In this document: positions 46,313-58,600 of the stretch, one piece after another
Layout: the number at the start of each line of letters is the position of its first letter
Numbering within the stretch: the stretch's first letter is position 1
Source: Stercorarius parasiticus
Taxonomy: Eukaryota > Chordata > Aves > Charadriiformes > Stercorariidae
Length of the DNA stretch: 64,000 nt
Assembly: GCA_013396915.1 (NCBI GenBank)
Contig: VWZL01004634.1
Span: 1-64,000, forward strand
Direction: 5' to 3'
The notes under the pieces: generated by a model
Told to the model about the DNA's origin: nothing
Databases searched by the model: none
The model's input: the letters and a program-made list of their open reading frames with translations, nothing else
Translations under genes and position numbers: made by a program

Positions 46313-48258
46313 CTAAAAAAAAAAAAATTAAAAAAAAGATGCTATCATTTTATAGGGCATTACTTCAGCTACCAATCACACAAAGTATTAATTTTCATAT
46401 CTCCTTAAAAAGCTGTTGGGTAACACTCTTTTTTTGATATTTAATGCTTTTTAGTTATATTGGCTAAGCTCCATTGCAGTGCGAGCTACTTTATATGGCT
46501 TACTTTATAAGCAGATATTATCCTGCTTACCTTTTCAGTACACTGACCACAAGAACACATCTCCATATCAGTATCCACAACTATTCAAATGGTGTCAGTT
46601 GGAAATATTTCTGGGCATAGATGTCGGTACCTGTGCCATGAGTTAAGTGTGGACAGGAGTAATTTTCAGGTCCATATTTGCTAGTATCACCAATTGAAGC
46701 TGTCTGGAGGGGAAGATGCTGGCTATATTTAGTGACTTGACACAGAGCCAGCCTCTTACTTATCTGGTCTGGATGAAGAGGAGGATGGGCCAAGCTACCT
46801 GAAGCTGTAGCTCATTTCTTCCTAAGCACTAGGTGGATGCTTTTGACCCAATGTCCTGGTGGGCTAACAGCCAGGGTAATTAATGGAAAGTGTTTGGGTC
46901 ACGTCCGCATCATGCCTGTTCTGGTGTTGCAGCATAGGGATTGCCCTGAGCTTTAAGTTGCTTTAGGCCTCCACTAGTACACAAGATGCATTAGGATTTA
47001 CTGGGCTCCTAATTTTTGTGCAACCAGCACAAAATCTACTTTTTTTTCTATGCTGGCATACAGTGAAGAACTGAGCCTAGTATATTACCTGTCTCTTGAT
47101 GTAAAGGGCAGCTATTGCCTGAAAAATAGCAATATCAACATGACCTTTTCCTATATAGCAGTGTTTCTTCCCTGGGCAGATTGAAAATCACTTATTTTTG
47201 TGACAAAAATAAGTTTCCAAGCCTTAACAGCAAATATGTACAAATATGTTATTTAGCTTCAGTTAAAGATGCAAATGCTATTAATCCTAATTTCAGTTCC
47301 TTATACCCATTTGGTGACTTTCACAGGGGCCTCTCCATCTACTGGGAGAGAAGGGGAATGAACCATTTTAGTTCATGCTCCATGATCAAAATAATAAATA
47401 AACTGTCCCTCTGATTGCACCTGCACACCTGTTCTGAAGTATATAAAAGACAGTGAACTGAAGGCCAGAGGATTTCACTAGCATAATTAAAGTTGTATTT
47501 TGGTTTGAAGAATCTTTATTATACCAATGATGATGAGTCAAAAAGAGAGGTTGGCTGTCATTTCCCAGGGAGTACTTGCAGGGCAGGCAAGAAAAATAAT
47601 ACAGAGGAACTGTGCAAATTTGATTTGGCATCTCTTGAGACATAATAAATGTCCAACCCTGCAAAGATATTTTTATAGTCAATTTCCAGAGTAGAATTTT
47701 AAGACCATTAACTATATTAGATTAATAATGTTCTCTGTTTACCATTATTCTTTGAGTATTACAAGCATGCCTTTATTAATTTTGGATTAATAATGTATCT
47801 GTTACATTACGCGCATGAAATGCCTGACAGGAATGTTAATTGAGGCCCCATTGTGTAAGTAAGAAACATTTTAGAAAAAGGCTCAACCTGATTGCAAGGC
47901 TATATTGCAAGAAAATTGATGAATTGATTTACATAGTATGTGTCTCCGAGCAGGTGAAATTCCTGAAAATTCTTTCAATGAGCCTTTTTCATACTGCTAG
48001 TGCTGTAATGCTGAATACTGTGCAATGAGGTTAGGAGAGCCTTTGCCAAAAAATTCAAAGTGCTCAGGATCTGACCCACAGTTCCCCCCCAAAATGTGAT
48101 AGTAATACAGATCTTACCTCGTAATATTTATCATCATCGTCTTCTCTGCTCTGCAGACTGGACTTCATCCGTTCATCTAGGCACATGCTATTTGATGTTA
48201 GAAAGACTACTGTAGCTAAAGCAAGTAGAATAAACTTCTTGGTTGAAATTACTTTCAT
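45940..48258 (-). CDS. NPVF: NPVF, gonadotropin-inhibitory hormone (GnIH/RFRP) precursor
   Basis: A secreted hypothalamic neuropeptide precursor. Its mature LPXRFamides act on NPFFR1 (GPR147) and lower gonadotropin release in birds. Coding exons on the minus strand are 48258-48118 (47 residues) and 46312-45940 (124 residues plus one base). Residues 1 to about 26 form a signal peptide with a FILLALATVVFL core. Amidated peptide sites: RP1 ending NSVANLPLRF-GR (F95), GnIH SIKPIANLPLRF-GR (residues 104-115) and RP2 SSSQSLLNLPQRF-GK (142-154). The end is unresolved: a CCAG|GTAATA donor at 45940 implies a short third exon, whereas reading through gives 18 more codons to a TAG at 45884 (189 residues). 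Quail and chicken precursors are 173 residues as I recall, which favours splicing. Order and strand relative to SPMIP4 match human. Confidence 0.96.
45986..46030 (-). other. NPVF: GnIH-RP2 peptide SSSQSLLNLPQRF-GK
   Basis: Residues 142-156, preceded by a Lys (VK) and followed by Gly-Lys. LPQRF is the conserved second LPXRF type. Confidence 0.92.
46103..46144 (-). other. NPVF: Core GnIH dodecapeptide SIKPIANLPLRF-GR
   Basis: Residues 104-117. Follows EER, and Gly-Arg gives C-terminal amidation. Quail has SIKPSAYLPLRF and starling SIKPFANLPLRF as I recall, so positions 5-7 (I-A-N here) resemble the songbird type. Confidence 0.93.
46163..46279 (-). other. NPVF: GnIH-RP1 peptide region
   Basis: Residues 59-97: begins SLNFEEMKDWGSKN after KQR and ends NSVANLPLRF followed by Gly-Arg. 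The C-terminal LPLRF-G-R defines the amidated peptide. The mature N-terminus is not determined by sequence. Confidence 0.9.
46315..46338. repeat. A-rich run at the NPVF intron 1 acceptor
   Basis: On the minus strand this is the T-rich polypyrimidine tract just before the exon 2 acceptor. The plus strand has two adenine runs split by TT. Confidence 0.85.
47190..47214. repeat. Perfect 25-nt palindrome
   Basis: ACTTATTTTTGT, a central G, then ACAAAAATAAGT: 12-bp perfect arms and a one-base centre. Lies within NPVF intron 1. Could be a forkhead-like TTATTTTT/AAAAATAA double site or a cruciform-prone chance sequence. Confidence 0.9.
48118..48258 (-). CDS. NPVF: NPVF exon 1 (signal peptide)
   Basis: Encodes MKVISTKKFILLALATVVFL, then TSNSMCLDERMKSSLQSRED and DDDKYYE, ending at GAG|GTAAGA in phase 0. 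I start at MKVIS rather than the upstream in-frame ATGs (the frame reaches 48321). This Met gives a normal signal peptide and matches avian precursors, and the upstream ATGs would overlap the TATA box region. Confidence 0.95.
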
Positions 48259-48320
48259 TTTTCTCAAATTAAGCTTACTTAGAGAGCTCAGAATCTGTAC
48301 AGAAAAGAAAACTGCCATCA

Positions 48321-48327
48321 TTTTATA
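48321..48327 (-). promoter_or_regulatory. NPVF: NPVF TATA box
   Basis: The minus strand reads CATATAAAATGATGG. TATAAAA is 62 bases upstream of the NPVF start codon, so transcription would start near 48295 and the 5' UTR would be about 35 nt. A typical focused promoter of a neuropeptide gene. Confidence 0.6.
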
Positions 48328-48358
48328 TGATCAGAAAACAAAAAGATTTTTTTCCCTA

Positions 48359-48366
48359 TGACATCA
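48359..48366. promoter_or_regulatory. NPVF: CRE-like site upstream of NPVF
   Basis: TGACATCA, one base from the cAMP response element TGACGTCA, lies about 32 bases beyond the TATA box. An ATTAATTAG homeobox-type core follows at 48391-48399. Function is inferred from position and motif only. Confidence 0.4.
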
Positions 48367-48399
48367 GTCTCAAAGGCTTCAATTCTTCATATTAATTAG

Positions 48400-49361
48400 G
48401 GAAGTAATTTGAATATATTTGAAGAATGTTGGGAATTTCTTTTGTGAACCTTTTTAACCAACATAACTTCTTGTTAGGGACATGCCAACTTTACAAATAT
48501 TTTCTTCTGGTGAAACACATCTTAATTAGCTAAATTTGAGAGCCATAACAGTAGGGACTTAAAACAGCCACAATGGTCCATCCACTAGTAGAGAAAAACA
48601 CCTTGTTTCTTTCTTTTGTGTCAGTGTCCTTAAAGGATTCTTCTGCTTAAATGGTCCTTTTGGACCATATAATGCTTGTTTATAGTGCTGTACCACCAGG
48701 GATATTTGGCCCATTGAAATCAAGGGCTAACTGTCTAACTATTGAAGTGGTTGATCAGGTCATAAGACATGTTATGCATCAATGAGATCTATTGACGTAC
48801 ACAGTGTCTATGCTCTAAATTGAACACGTGAATTCATGTTCAGACTGAATTAGGAACATGCTTTTAAAACCTTACCCATCAGTTAATTTTTTAGAAATTT
48901 CAAAGATTATGTTAGATCTATATTCTTAAGGGCAAATTTCCAACAATGGTTTTTAAAAAGACATCTGCCACTTTTCTGCACATGGTGAAAGCACTGGGCT
49001 GCCCATGTGTGTTCTGTTCCAGAATGGGATACAGGCTTTACACTAAATGTGCCCTTAAAACACACACTGAATTAGTTGCTAGATAGGCTGGTGAGCCAGA
49101 TTGCCATAAAAAAAGCATATTGTGTTGTTCTTCCATTTGCTTTTCTTAAGTTCTTGAAATGATTGACTAAATCTCATATGCTAATAATTAAAATCAGCTG
49201 CATATGGAGAAATCTGATTGCACATGGGAAATACTCATACTGGAAAACTGGACTCTAGACAAGATACTTTGTGATTCAACATCAGGGTTGTAAAATGTCC
49301 AGTCCATCACAGCAGCAGCAAAGTTGTCCCAAGAGAACATGTTTTATGCTGTGGGCAGCAT
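48400..49361. other. NPVF upstream region
   Basis: AT-rich unique DNA, likely holding NPVF distal promoter elements. No gene or repeat family is evident. Confidence 0.5.
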
Positions 49362-49619
49362 GGATAATATGGACTGAAAGAGATTAGATTTAGGTTAGAT
49401 ATTAGGAAGAAATTCTTTTCTCGGATGCTGGTGAGGCACTGGAACAGGTTGCCCAGAGAAGCTGTGGATGCCCCATCCCTGGAAGTGTTCAAGGCCAGGC
49501 TGAATGGGGCTTTGAGCAACCTGGTCTAGTGGGAGGTGTCCCTGCCCATGGCAGGGGGGTTGGGACTAGATGATCTTTACAGTCCCTTCCAACCCAAACC
49601 ATTCTATGATTCTATGACT
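49362..49619 (+). mobile_element. CR1 LINE 3' end, plus orientation
   Basis: GGTTAGATATTAGGAAGAAA, then TTCTTTTC, GGTGAGGCACTGGAACAGGT, GCCCAGAGAAGCTGTGGATG, GTTGGGACTAGATGATCTTT and the terminal ATTCTATGATTCTATGA. Well preserved, so a relatively young copy. Same subtype as the inverted copy at 3970-4182. Confidence 0.95.
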
Positions 49620-52600
49620 GTTTATCTGTTGACAGTATGTTACTGTGTTTACTGTGCTGTGTAGCTGAAGGATTGCAAATAATCTCATTTTAGAATTAAG
49701 TTGGCTGTTATGGGTTTAAAGTTGTGTGGCACGCACAGAGTCATTTCTGCCTTAGATTCTCCAAAACTGAGATCCTGGAGGCCTTAAGTAGCTTTGTATT
49801 AGAGCTAAGAAGATACTCAAACCTCCTTTCAACTCATGAGAACCACAGGTTGTATGTTGGAAACTGCCCTGACATGTCTGCACCTCTAACTTCAACAAGA
49901 TACCAGGAAACACTAAACCTATCACCTAAATTGTTTACTAGAGCCACTTAAAGTGAAAAAAAAAGAAGAAAAATAAATTCCAGTGAATGATCTCCTTGGT
50001 AGAAATAACTTCTCCTTCTTTCCCTCTCCCACAATTTAATCCTTATCCAATAGCAGGAGAAGCAGCAAGCCCCTGTTCTGCAAGCTTGGACCGTCTTGTC
50101 TTCATTCCCAATAGATACATGGTCCCTGTCTCCCCCAACTCCTCTAATTACTAGGGATCATCTAGGGTAGGAGGACAGCGTGTTGCAGGTATCTCCTTGA
50201 AGGTGACAAGAGTAAGAAATTTTAGAGGGAATTTGAAGCCTTATTGAGGAGAGGATGATATAAAGAGAGGAGATGTTGCATAATGCCTACTACTAGACTC
50301 TCATACTTTCTAGTGAACCGTCTGGCAAACAGTGGACTAGATAGGCAGTGTTTTTGATCTTGCCTGGTAATTCCTGTGAAATACTGCTCTTTTAGCCCTG
50401 CTTCAATGCCCACCCGCCTACCATCATTCCCCATATTCATTCCAGATAAATAGTGTACCTGCATCAGTGAGGTGCTGGATTTTCTCCCATGAGCTCTCCA
50501 AACTCTGGGGAATGAGTTCAGGGATCAGGAGTAATCCCATGCCCAAGATAAGGGCCACTAGACTTTTCGACTCTGGAGCATTGGTTCGCCATTCCAGCTG
50601 AGCTGAGGGGGTGGGGCTGAGACTAAGGGGTCAACCAGGTGCGAGTTCTGACCTGGGAGACAGATGTAGAGATAATACAGTGAAAAGGGAACAGTTTCTT
50701 TCAGGTGATCTTCCCCAGGTGCAGAGGGTGTGAAAGATTCTGCCCATTTTTTATGTGGCAGGAGACCATTAAATTGTTAAAATAGATGAGAATGGTATTA
50801 GTAAACTAATTAGCAGCCCCTGTGAGAAAAGAATGCATTTTAATCAGTCACTGGCTTTTGTGTGCAGCTTTCCCTTGCTGTTTTAGACACTATTCACATT
50901 CATTTCCTCTTTGTTTCTTGGCTGACAGCAGAAAAGGTTGGGTTCAAAGATCTGGTGCTTCCTTCAGAAAGCTGCTGGAAAAAATGAAGTATGATGGGAG
51001 AACAAGCACAGTTCTGCATAGTCTCAAGGGATAATGCTTCCCCTTTTCATTCTCTGAGACTGTTCCGCAAGTTGTTGTTTTAGAGTGGGATGTGGTAGGT
51101 GGGGAGGGAAAAGATACTGGACCGGTAATGATTCATGAAGAGTGGTTGTATGTACATACATAAACAAATGTATACAGGAAGTAAGAAAGCCTCATCTGTC
51201 CTCCAAGTGCATTGGTAATAGCCCTCCTTTCAGAGTAGGTGATTTCTCTCTCTCTTTTTTTTTTTTTTAAATTATTCTGGGCAGGAAAATGGGGTTTTGG
51301 GGATACCAGAATTTTGGTATTTGCAAATCTAGGCCAAATTATTTGGAAAACAGAGGGAATAAAACAAAGATGTCAATAGAGAAGACCTCTAAAAGGAGCC
51401 CATGTCCTTTTGGTGCTCTGGCAGGTCAGGGGCAGCAATTGCCTCTTTTCACCGAGGGCTGAGTGTGGGTTCCTGACTCTCTGGAGCCTCATGTCAGGGG
51501 GGCTTCCATCTGTGGGAACAGATGGATTTTCCAAATTCCTTTTCTTTATGGTAACAATAAAGACAATAATGAATGCAATTTATGCACTAATATCTATCTA
51601 ACGTGGTCATTTTACCTAGCTACTGGTTTATAAACCTCTCTTGATCAATGGTCTTTCAATTAACTGTGTGAAGATATTTGCTTTGTAAATTAAATGGAAT
51701 TGGCAAGATCTAAAAGCTCTCCTGCATTGTTTGGCACAAATACAAATTCTGTTTTCCCTAGACAGAATATGAAAATGTATTGCTGTTGTCTAAGTCCCAT
51801 CGGGTTTTTTTGACATTCAGTTTGTCTCCTATGTATGTTGATTTTCTAATCAACATAAAGTGAAGTTTTCAGGTGTTTTGCATGCAAGGCAGTTAGGGAG
51901 TTGCATGTCCCTGTACTTACTTATGGATTAATTTGCCTTTGATGGCTCTATAGCAGGAACTCTGGAAATTTCAAGTCAATCAGTTAGGATGATTGTGCAT
52001 TATCTTTCCTGAGGAAGGACTTATCAGACCTTAGTGCTCAAGTACCAGAATGTATAATGTGAGCACTCTTCATCAATGTGACTGCAAAACCTGCTGTGTT
52101 TAGACTATCTTCAATAGTGGCATAAGGTGGCCCAGCTGACTTCAAAGTGAGGCAGCTGAGGCATCCTGGCATGATCTATTAAAATTATTTATTTGGGGAG
52201 GGAAGGCATATTTCTTGGTGGCAACAAATAGTGTTGGGGAAGAGGGCTGTCTATTCTTGAATTGCTCCAGCTTGACCCACAAAGAGCCTGATTAAGGCAT
52301 ATGGAGGGGAGAAGGCTCAGAGTACTGTTGAAAACGATTTATGAGGTCCTAGCCTCTTGTCCCATGCTTGTTTTGCCTTGCTATTTTACATCACTCATCA
52401 GCCAAGCTATTCAGAAGACTTGACCATAACTGAACTTCTGTTTTGAAAATTCCCCATTGAAATAGGAGTGAGCCTTCCCATCTACATGTGAAACAAGCCT
52501 CACAGGCAGGGCCAATTTTAAGAGTTTTCCAGCGGGTGCATGGTACAAACTAGGACAAGGCAGTGCTTGCTTCTTTTTTGTCTTCATTTAGTATAGGTAG

Positions 52601-55600
52601 GCACAGGAAAGAGCATTTATTTTGGCTTAGCAGTACAACAGTAAGGTGGATCTGATCTGTGATGAGTTACTGCAGTGACTTGATGTATATCTATTTTAAA
52701 AATTTGACATTAAAATGTAGTTAGTAGTAATGGCAAGAGTAGCTCAATTTCATAAGCAACTCAGTGCACAGTAAGTTATTTGATTCCAGTGAAAGAACAA
52801 GTTTTAATATTGCTTTTTCTTTATATAAGAATATACTGAAAAATCCTTATCCATTATTAACAACATATTGTGTGAAAATTGCATGTTATGTGACTCATGC
52901 CACCAATAAGCATCTGTGCATTTCCATAATGATAAATCATTCATAATATATTCATTTTGCCATTATGTATTATATGACCTATTCTATGGCTCATTTTCAA
53001 GTAAGAAGATTTAAAAATGTATCATTTTTTTCATTGGCAAGCCATTCTGTTCATTTTTCACCCATGCCTATGGGTGGGTTGTGCTGCCTTTGCTGTGTCG
53101 TGCTTCAGTTCTGCTGCACAATCCAAGGTGTATTTGTCTGGAATATATATGACTCTAAGCAGATAGTCATAACTCCACTGCACTCAGTATCCTGGCATTG
53201 TGTACGGCTGTAGGCCTGGTGTCCCTCTCGTACTGATAATAAATATTTCAGTGATCAGGGGAACCAGCGAAGCTTGGTTTCCCATGACTTAGTGATTGAA
53301 GAGTAAATGACAGTATATATTCTCTGAGGTCCAGTAAGGATTAACCTTCCTGTAGGATCCCTGCGTGAGCAGCGTGTCTGTCCTCTCTTGCCATGCCTGT
53401 TATCATGAAGTGGAATTTCGGCAAGACTTCTCCCTGCAAAGTTCAACTGAACTTGGCTTCCAGACTTGAAAGTTATCAAGGCTGATTGACAGGCACACAC
53501 TTAGGCACAAAGAAAGGAGATTTGCCTCATTTCATTAGGAAATCAATACTAAATCAGGAATAACTCTGCTGAAATACCACAGGTATAAAGCCACAACATC
53601 TGTACAATTACTCTGGACATAGTGATATTTTCTGTCTTTATTAATGAGGCATTAGTGCAGCTTTTGGGATTTTGCAGAAGAATAGGGGAATTTAGTCTAC
53701 TATGAAAGCCCCCTTGTTTGTGTGCTACAGCTTGGTAAGGAGAAACAACCTTTATGAAACAGCCCTCTCTGATTTGCAGAATCAGAACTTCAGTTTTGAA
53801 CCAGATTTTCACCTACGTGTAGCTCTGAGCTTTCCTGTTAGCTGGGTAGTAGTAAACAAAGGGCAAATGCATGCAAACATTAAGGTAGAAATAATCTTAT
53901 TTTAAAGCTAACCCCTATGAATTGGTCTCCAGTGTTAGAAGATATTTTCCCCCTTGATTAGCTGAACCCAGGATGTGAATGTGTAAGTTCACATTTTAAT
54001 TTTTTTATTTTATTTTTCCTTGAGCTTTTGGAACAGCAGAACAGCATGAGAGACAGAAAACAATGAGAGGCTTGAGTTATTATGGTAACAAGCTGAAATG
54101 GACTTTATCTTCTTGGTAAATAAGGTGTGAACAATAATTCCGGGTTAGACAGGTTCTTCAATTATACATTCGTCTTAGTAATAAAATAAACATGTTTTCA
54201 ATAACATTTGGGATATAAATACATTCTTCTTTTTTACTAACTACTCTGCAGAGTGTAATACGGTACTTACGAATCTACTACAGTGTGTAGCAGCTCTAGC
54301 CCATTCTTGTCTATTAAAAATTAAACCCTTTTACCATACATTATTAAAAGTGCTTTGGTTGGCTGCAAATCAAGAAAGACTTCATAAAGTCTTAGAAGAA
54401 TGAGAAATATGATTAAATCTAGGGTCCACAGGCAGCAATGGAAAGTGCCTGAGAAGAAAAATACAACATTAGATTATGTCTTAAAAACTCTTTCAGGACT
54501 TTAAAAAATCATTAGCAGCTTTTATTCAAGTTAACTATTAACCAAGGAACTCTTAATAGATTCATTATTCCCCCTTCCCTTTTTCAGTTTGGCCCCCGTG
54601 TTAGTTATAGGTACAGATACCTTCATTCCTTGTTCTCCCCTTTTTCAGAATGATATTTTTCTAGAAATATTGTGCTCATTTAATAGTTCCCCTGTGCCTT
54701 GTATATAAACACTGAGGAGCATGAAGATTACACTGTTTATTATCTGAATTGTGGGTTGCAGGATCTGATTTTCACTTTAGGAAAAAATGTAAGCAATTTA
54801 GGAGAGTAAAAAAATTAAAGGAAAACACCTGTGTTTCTTGGAGGGAGAAAGAGGCTGCAAGCATTTTACTGACAAAGCCGGAGAAGCAGGTCCAGTTTAT
54901 TTGAAATAAAGCTTCTCTCTCTTTTTTCTTAATGTAGCTTTTTAAAGGGAAAAGAGGAGAGAAAAGTAATTTCTTTTCATCCTTGCTGTTTTACGACAGT
55001 GATGTTAGACAGTATCCTGGAATGGGAAGTGGCATTTCACTGGGAAGTACTGGACTTTGGATGTGATGGTGAAGGAGCTGACTGTGCCATCAGTTAACAT
55101 TGAGCTGGGTGTTAGCCACAAGGCCTGCAACATCTCTTTATATCATGGAAAAGTGACACGGGACGTGAAGCAGCACAGCCACCACCCTGGGCCCAGGGTC
55201 CACAAATAAAAGCATTATTTTTGATGCTTACACAGGAATAATAATTCACAATCCTAGCTCAAAAGGTCCCCAGCCCACCACCATGAGCATGGGGAGAGGT
55301 GGAGTGGACTTCTGCCTCATTTCAAGCGTGCATCTCCCTGCATCGGGGCCAGGGCTGCACTCACCTCTGACAAACCAGGCCACCAAAAGGCAGCCCTGCC
55401 ACTCCTTGCCAGCTCCAGAGGCCTGTCAGCTCCTGCCACCTCCCCTTGCTTTTGAGCAAATATGCTGGAGCCGAAAAAGGCTTGACAGGCTTCTCTGCTG
55501 TCATCTCACCTGGGAAAGAAACACGAACCAGCCATGAGCCAGGAAGCCATTGAGCAAGCCTCCTGCTTGGGCCACCTCCCAGGGAGAGGGTCATTCTTCT

Positions 55601-58600
55601 CCGCTGATTGAAGTCAGGCTTGGGAAGAGAGGTACCAACTTGACTGAAAACAGGCAAGATTAAAAAATCAGACAGTTCAATTATTGCAGATTTTGCGCAG
55701 CTTTCTTAGAAACATGGTGCTGGGTATTGCTTGAAATGGGATGCTAAGCTAGCTGGACAGTTTGGCTGTTTTAGCATTGAGATTTTTATGTTCTTGTGAA
55801 AAAAAGAGTCACTTTTCTCTACTACTACCCCTTGCTCTCAACATATTTATTTTTTTAATGGTCTGTGCATCCCTGTTCATCTGATATAGTGGACAGATTC
55901 TTCTTCACTGACCTCTGTGGTGTGACCATGGGATCAGTAGGTTTCTAATGGGAAGACTGGGAGTGTTAAGGTGCAAGGGAGTACTGGAGCCCATGCACTG
56001 GCTGTTCTACAGCTCCTCTGTGATATGTCAGGGCAGTTGAAAAGTCCACAAAGAACTATGTAAGAAGAGCTGAGAGTACAGATCTATCACCTGAATACAG
56101 GATGCAACATGCCATTTTAAACTGAAAGCATCTAGAGAAAAGAACAGGATTACTTGTGTGCTTTGAATTAGAATATGTTTAATTGCTGTGTTGATTTGGG
56201 GTGTGTATATACTGAAAGAGCTGTGTGCTGTTGTCTTGAAAGAGAACGTTTCAAAATTGTTGCACAATGTGTCCCTAATTTATGAGTAAAGAACATTCCT
56301 TGATCCTCCTAGGAGTGGCCAGTAGTGCCCAACATTTCTGGGATGGGCTGGCAATGGCCTGGAAGAGTCACTTTTTAATTCTTGATGTATTAGCTTGGAC
56401 ATCAGATAAACACGTGCTGGAGGAAGTTTTAATACTTCCTCCAAATCCTTATAAGCTGCCAAGTCAGTTCGTTTGCTACTCAGTTCCCTGAACCTCGCGC
56501 AGATTTTCTTAGAGACAAAATTAGAGAGTTTTAGTCCCAGTGGCAGTTGCCGCATGGTAAGGGAAGCACTAGAAGCAGTGAGAGCTGTGTGCGGTGCCTG
56601 TGAAGGAAGAGAGGAAGATTTAAAAAAAAAAGCAGCAGAAGAAGAGCAAACCTGGACAGTCTGTGCCGGGTGTTGATCCAAAACTCAGTTCCTTGCTTTG
56701 TAAAGTGTAAGAACGAAGTAAATTTTGAGTTATAGGGCTATAATTCCATTGCTGGATTGTGGTGACTGTATAAGGCCACTTGAGCTTTGCTCTTATAGTT
56801 TATGATATCACCACAATCCCCTGGTGGATTTATAGCCCTGTCATTTTTTACAGTAGTGAGCTGTTTATTTTTCTATTTACAACAATATTTACAACTGGAG
56901 ATATTAATAACAGTCACCTAGTTCTATTGTATAGTTCCCTATACTCTTGTGTTTGTTTTTGCAGAAAAATTAAAATCATTCTTTAGGAGCAGGCTGCTAG
57001 AAGCCAGGAGCAGAGGGGGGAAGCTCCTTTTCTGCCTCTGTTTAATTTAGCAACAATTTGTCCAGACACAGGAGGGCATAATTACTACCAATTTCACATT
57101 GCTGTATGACAAACAGCAGTATGACTCCCACTTTCATGTATTTTCTTTTCTCTTTCTTGCCCCCTGCTGTATATTAATTTCTCAATTAAAGTTCATCTCA
57201 CCAGCCTCTCACACAGGATGTCAGCGTAATAGGAGGCTGGGGGGAAATCAGCGTGGTACATCACAGGCAGGCACCGGGCCTGAGCAAGAGGCAGGTCTTG
57301 AGCTTGATCCCATCCTAATGGTATGCGATGGATTTTGGTTCAGAACAGATGGACGTAGCCGTTAATTTGATTAGTTGAGAGTGTGGCAGGGAGGTAATCA
57401 CAGCAAAAGGGGATGAACACGGTAGGTAGCTAATTTAAGCGTCATGCACTAGGCTGCTGTAGCGTCACAGAGGTATTCCGCTCCACAGGTAACTGTGCCA
57501 ATTACTTAGTGCAAATAAATAAATATAAGCGTCTAAGAATCAGCTCAGTTGGACAATCTACCCACTGTACCCCAAAGACTGAGAACGAAGGCATCACAAA
57601 CTTGGCAGCAGTACTGGGGAGCTGCTTAGGAGAGTTAAAAGCGTTTGAATTGAGAGGTAGGGGATGCCCAGAAGCTTTTGGTTTTGATGGAAGTAACTGA
57701 TCTTGGCATTTAAAAAACTCAGGGTGTCTACTGACATCTTTCAGTACAACTTTCAGTGACTTTACTACAGGTCAAAAAGTGTGCCTGTTGTCAAGAGGAA
57801 CTGTTGTCTCTGTCTTCACATGCAGACTAATGGGTATATAATAGACATGTCTGCAGGACTGTGACTTTAGATGAACACAAGTTCTTGGAAAGGAGCTTTG
57901 TTATGACTACCAAGTTATCTCTAATCCTAATCCGGAAAAATACTATTGTAGAGCCATAGGTTCAGTCACATGTGGGGAATTTTTTGTTTCTTTTTGTTGT
58001 AAAAAACAAGATGCTGAATGTGACACATGATAATCATTCTGTCTTATTCTTCAGTCTGGGATGTGAAGAAATATGCTAAAAATCTATCTTGATATATCTG
58101 CTTTGTGAAGACTCCTAAAACAGGACATGTGTTTAGAAAAAAAGCCCACACATCCCCCTCCTTGGCACTAAATCTACTGATTTAGACCGTAAGTTGGTAT
58201 TTTCAGGGTATATTTTTAATTAAACTATGCGTAATAACCTAGATGCCTAGACATTAGCAAGTCGATTTTAGCTAGTGCCCTCCAAAGCACTGATCAATGC
58301 AGTACATACTACAATTTCACATGAAGCATTTTTTGTCAAATTTTTGTGCACTCTATCCTAGTTTAGACCATGGTAGTGCCTAAAACAGTGCAGCAATTTC
58401 TAGATTTTACTTATGTGCAGACCTTTGTTATTGGTAAAATATCTAAATTAGGCTATTATGCAGTTTGGTTATCGTTCTTCCTTTGGGCACACAATGCTGT
58501 ATGCAAATAAAAAGAAAGAGAAAAGCCACTCCAAAGGATTTATTCTGCAGTCTCTCAATTTAACCACACGGGGGCATGAGATATTTATTTACGAGAGCTT

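Larger units (their letters stand above)
46313..48117 (-). other. NPVF: NPVF intron 1 (about 1.8 kb)
   Basis: GT/AG intron in phase 0. It contains a perfect 12-bp-arm palindrome at 47190-47214 and no other recognisable repeat or exon. Short frames in it have no family features. Confidence 0.85.

Noticed and set aside
56280..56681. 133-codon minus-strand frame
   Set aside because: Low-complexity Ser/Leu start, no known domain, and isolated in gene-poor DNA. Conservation would be needed to revive it.
58564..58576. CCACACGGGGGCA as a further CTCF site
   Set aside because: Two mismatches at informative core positions; too weak to list.
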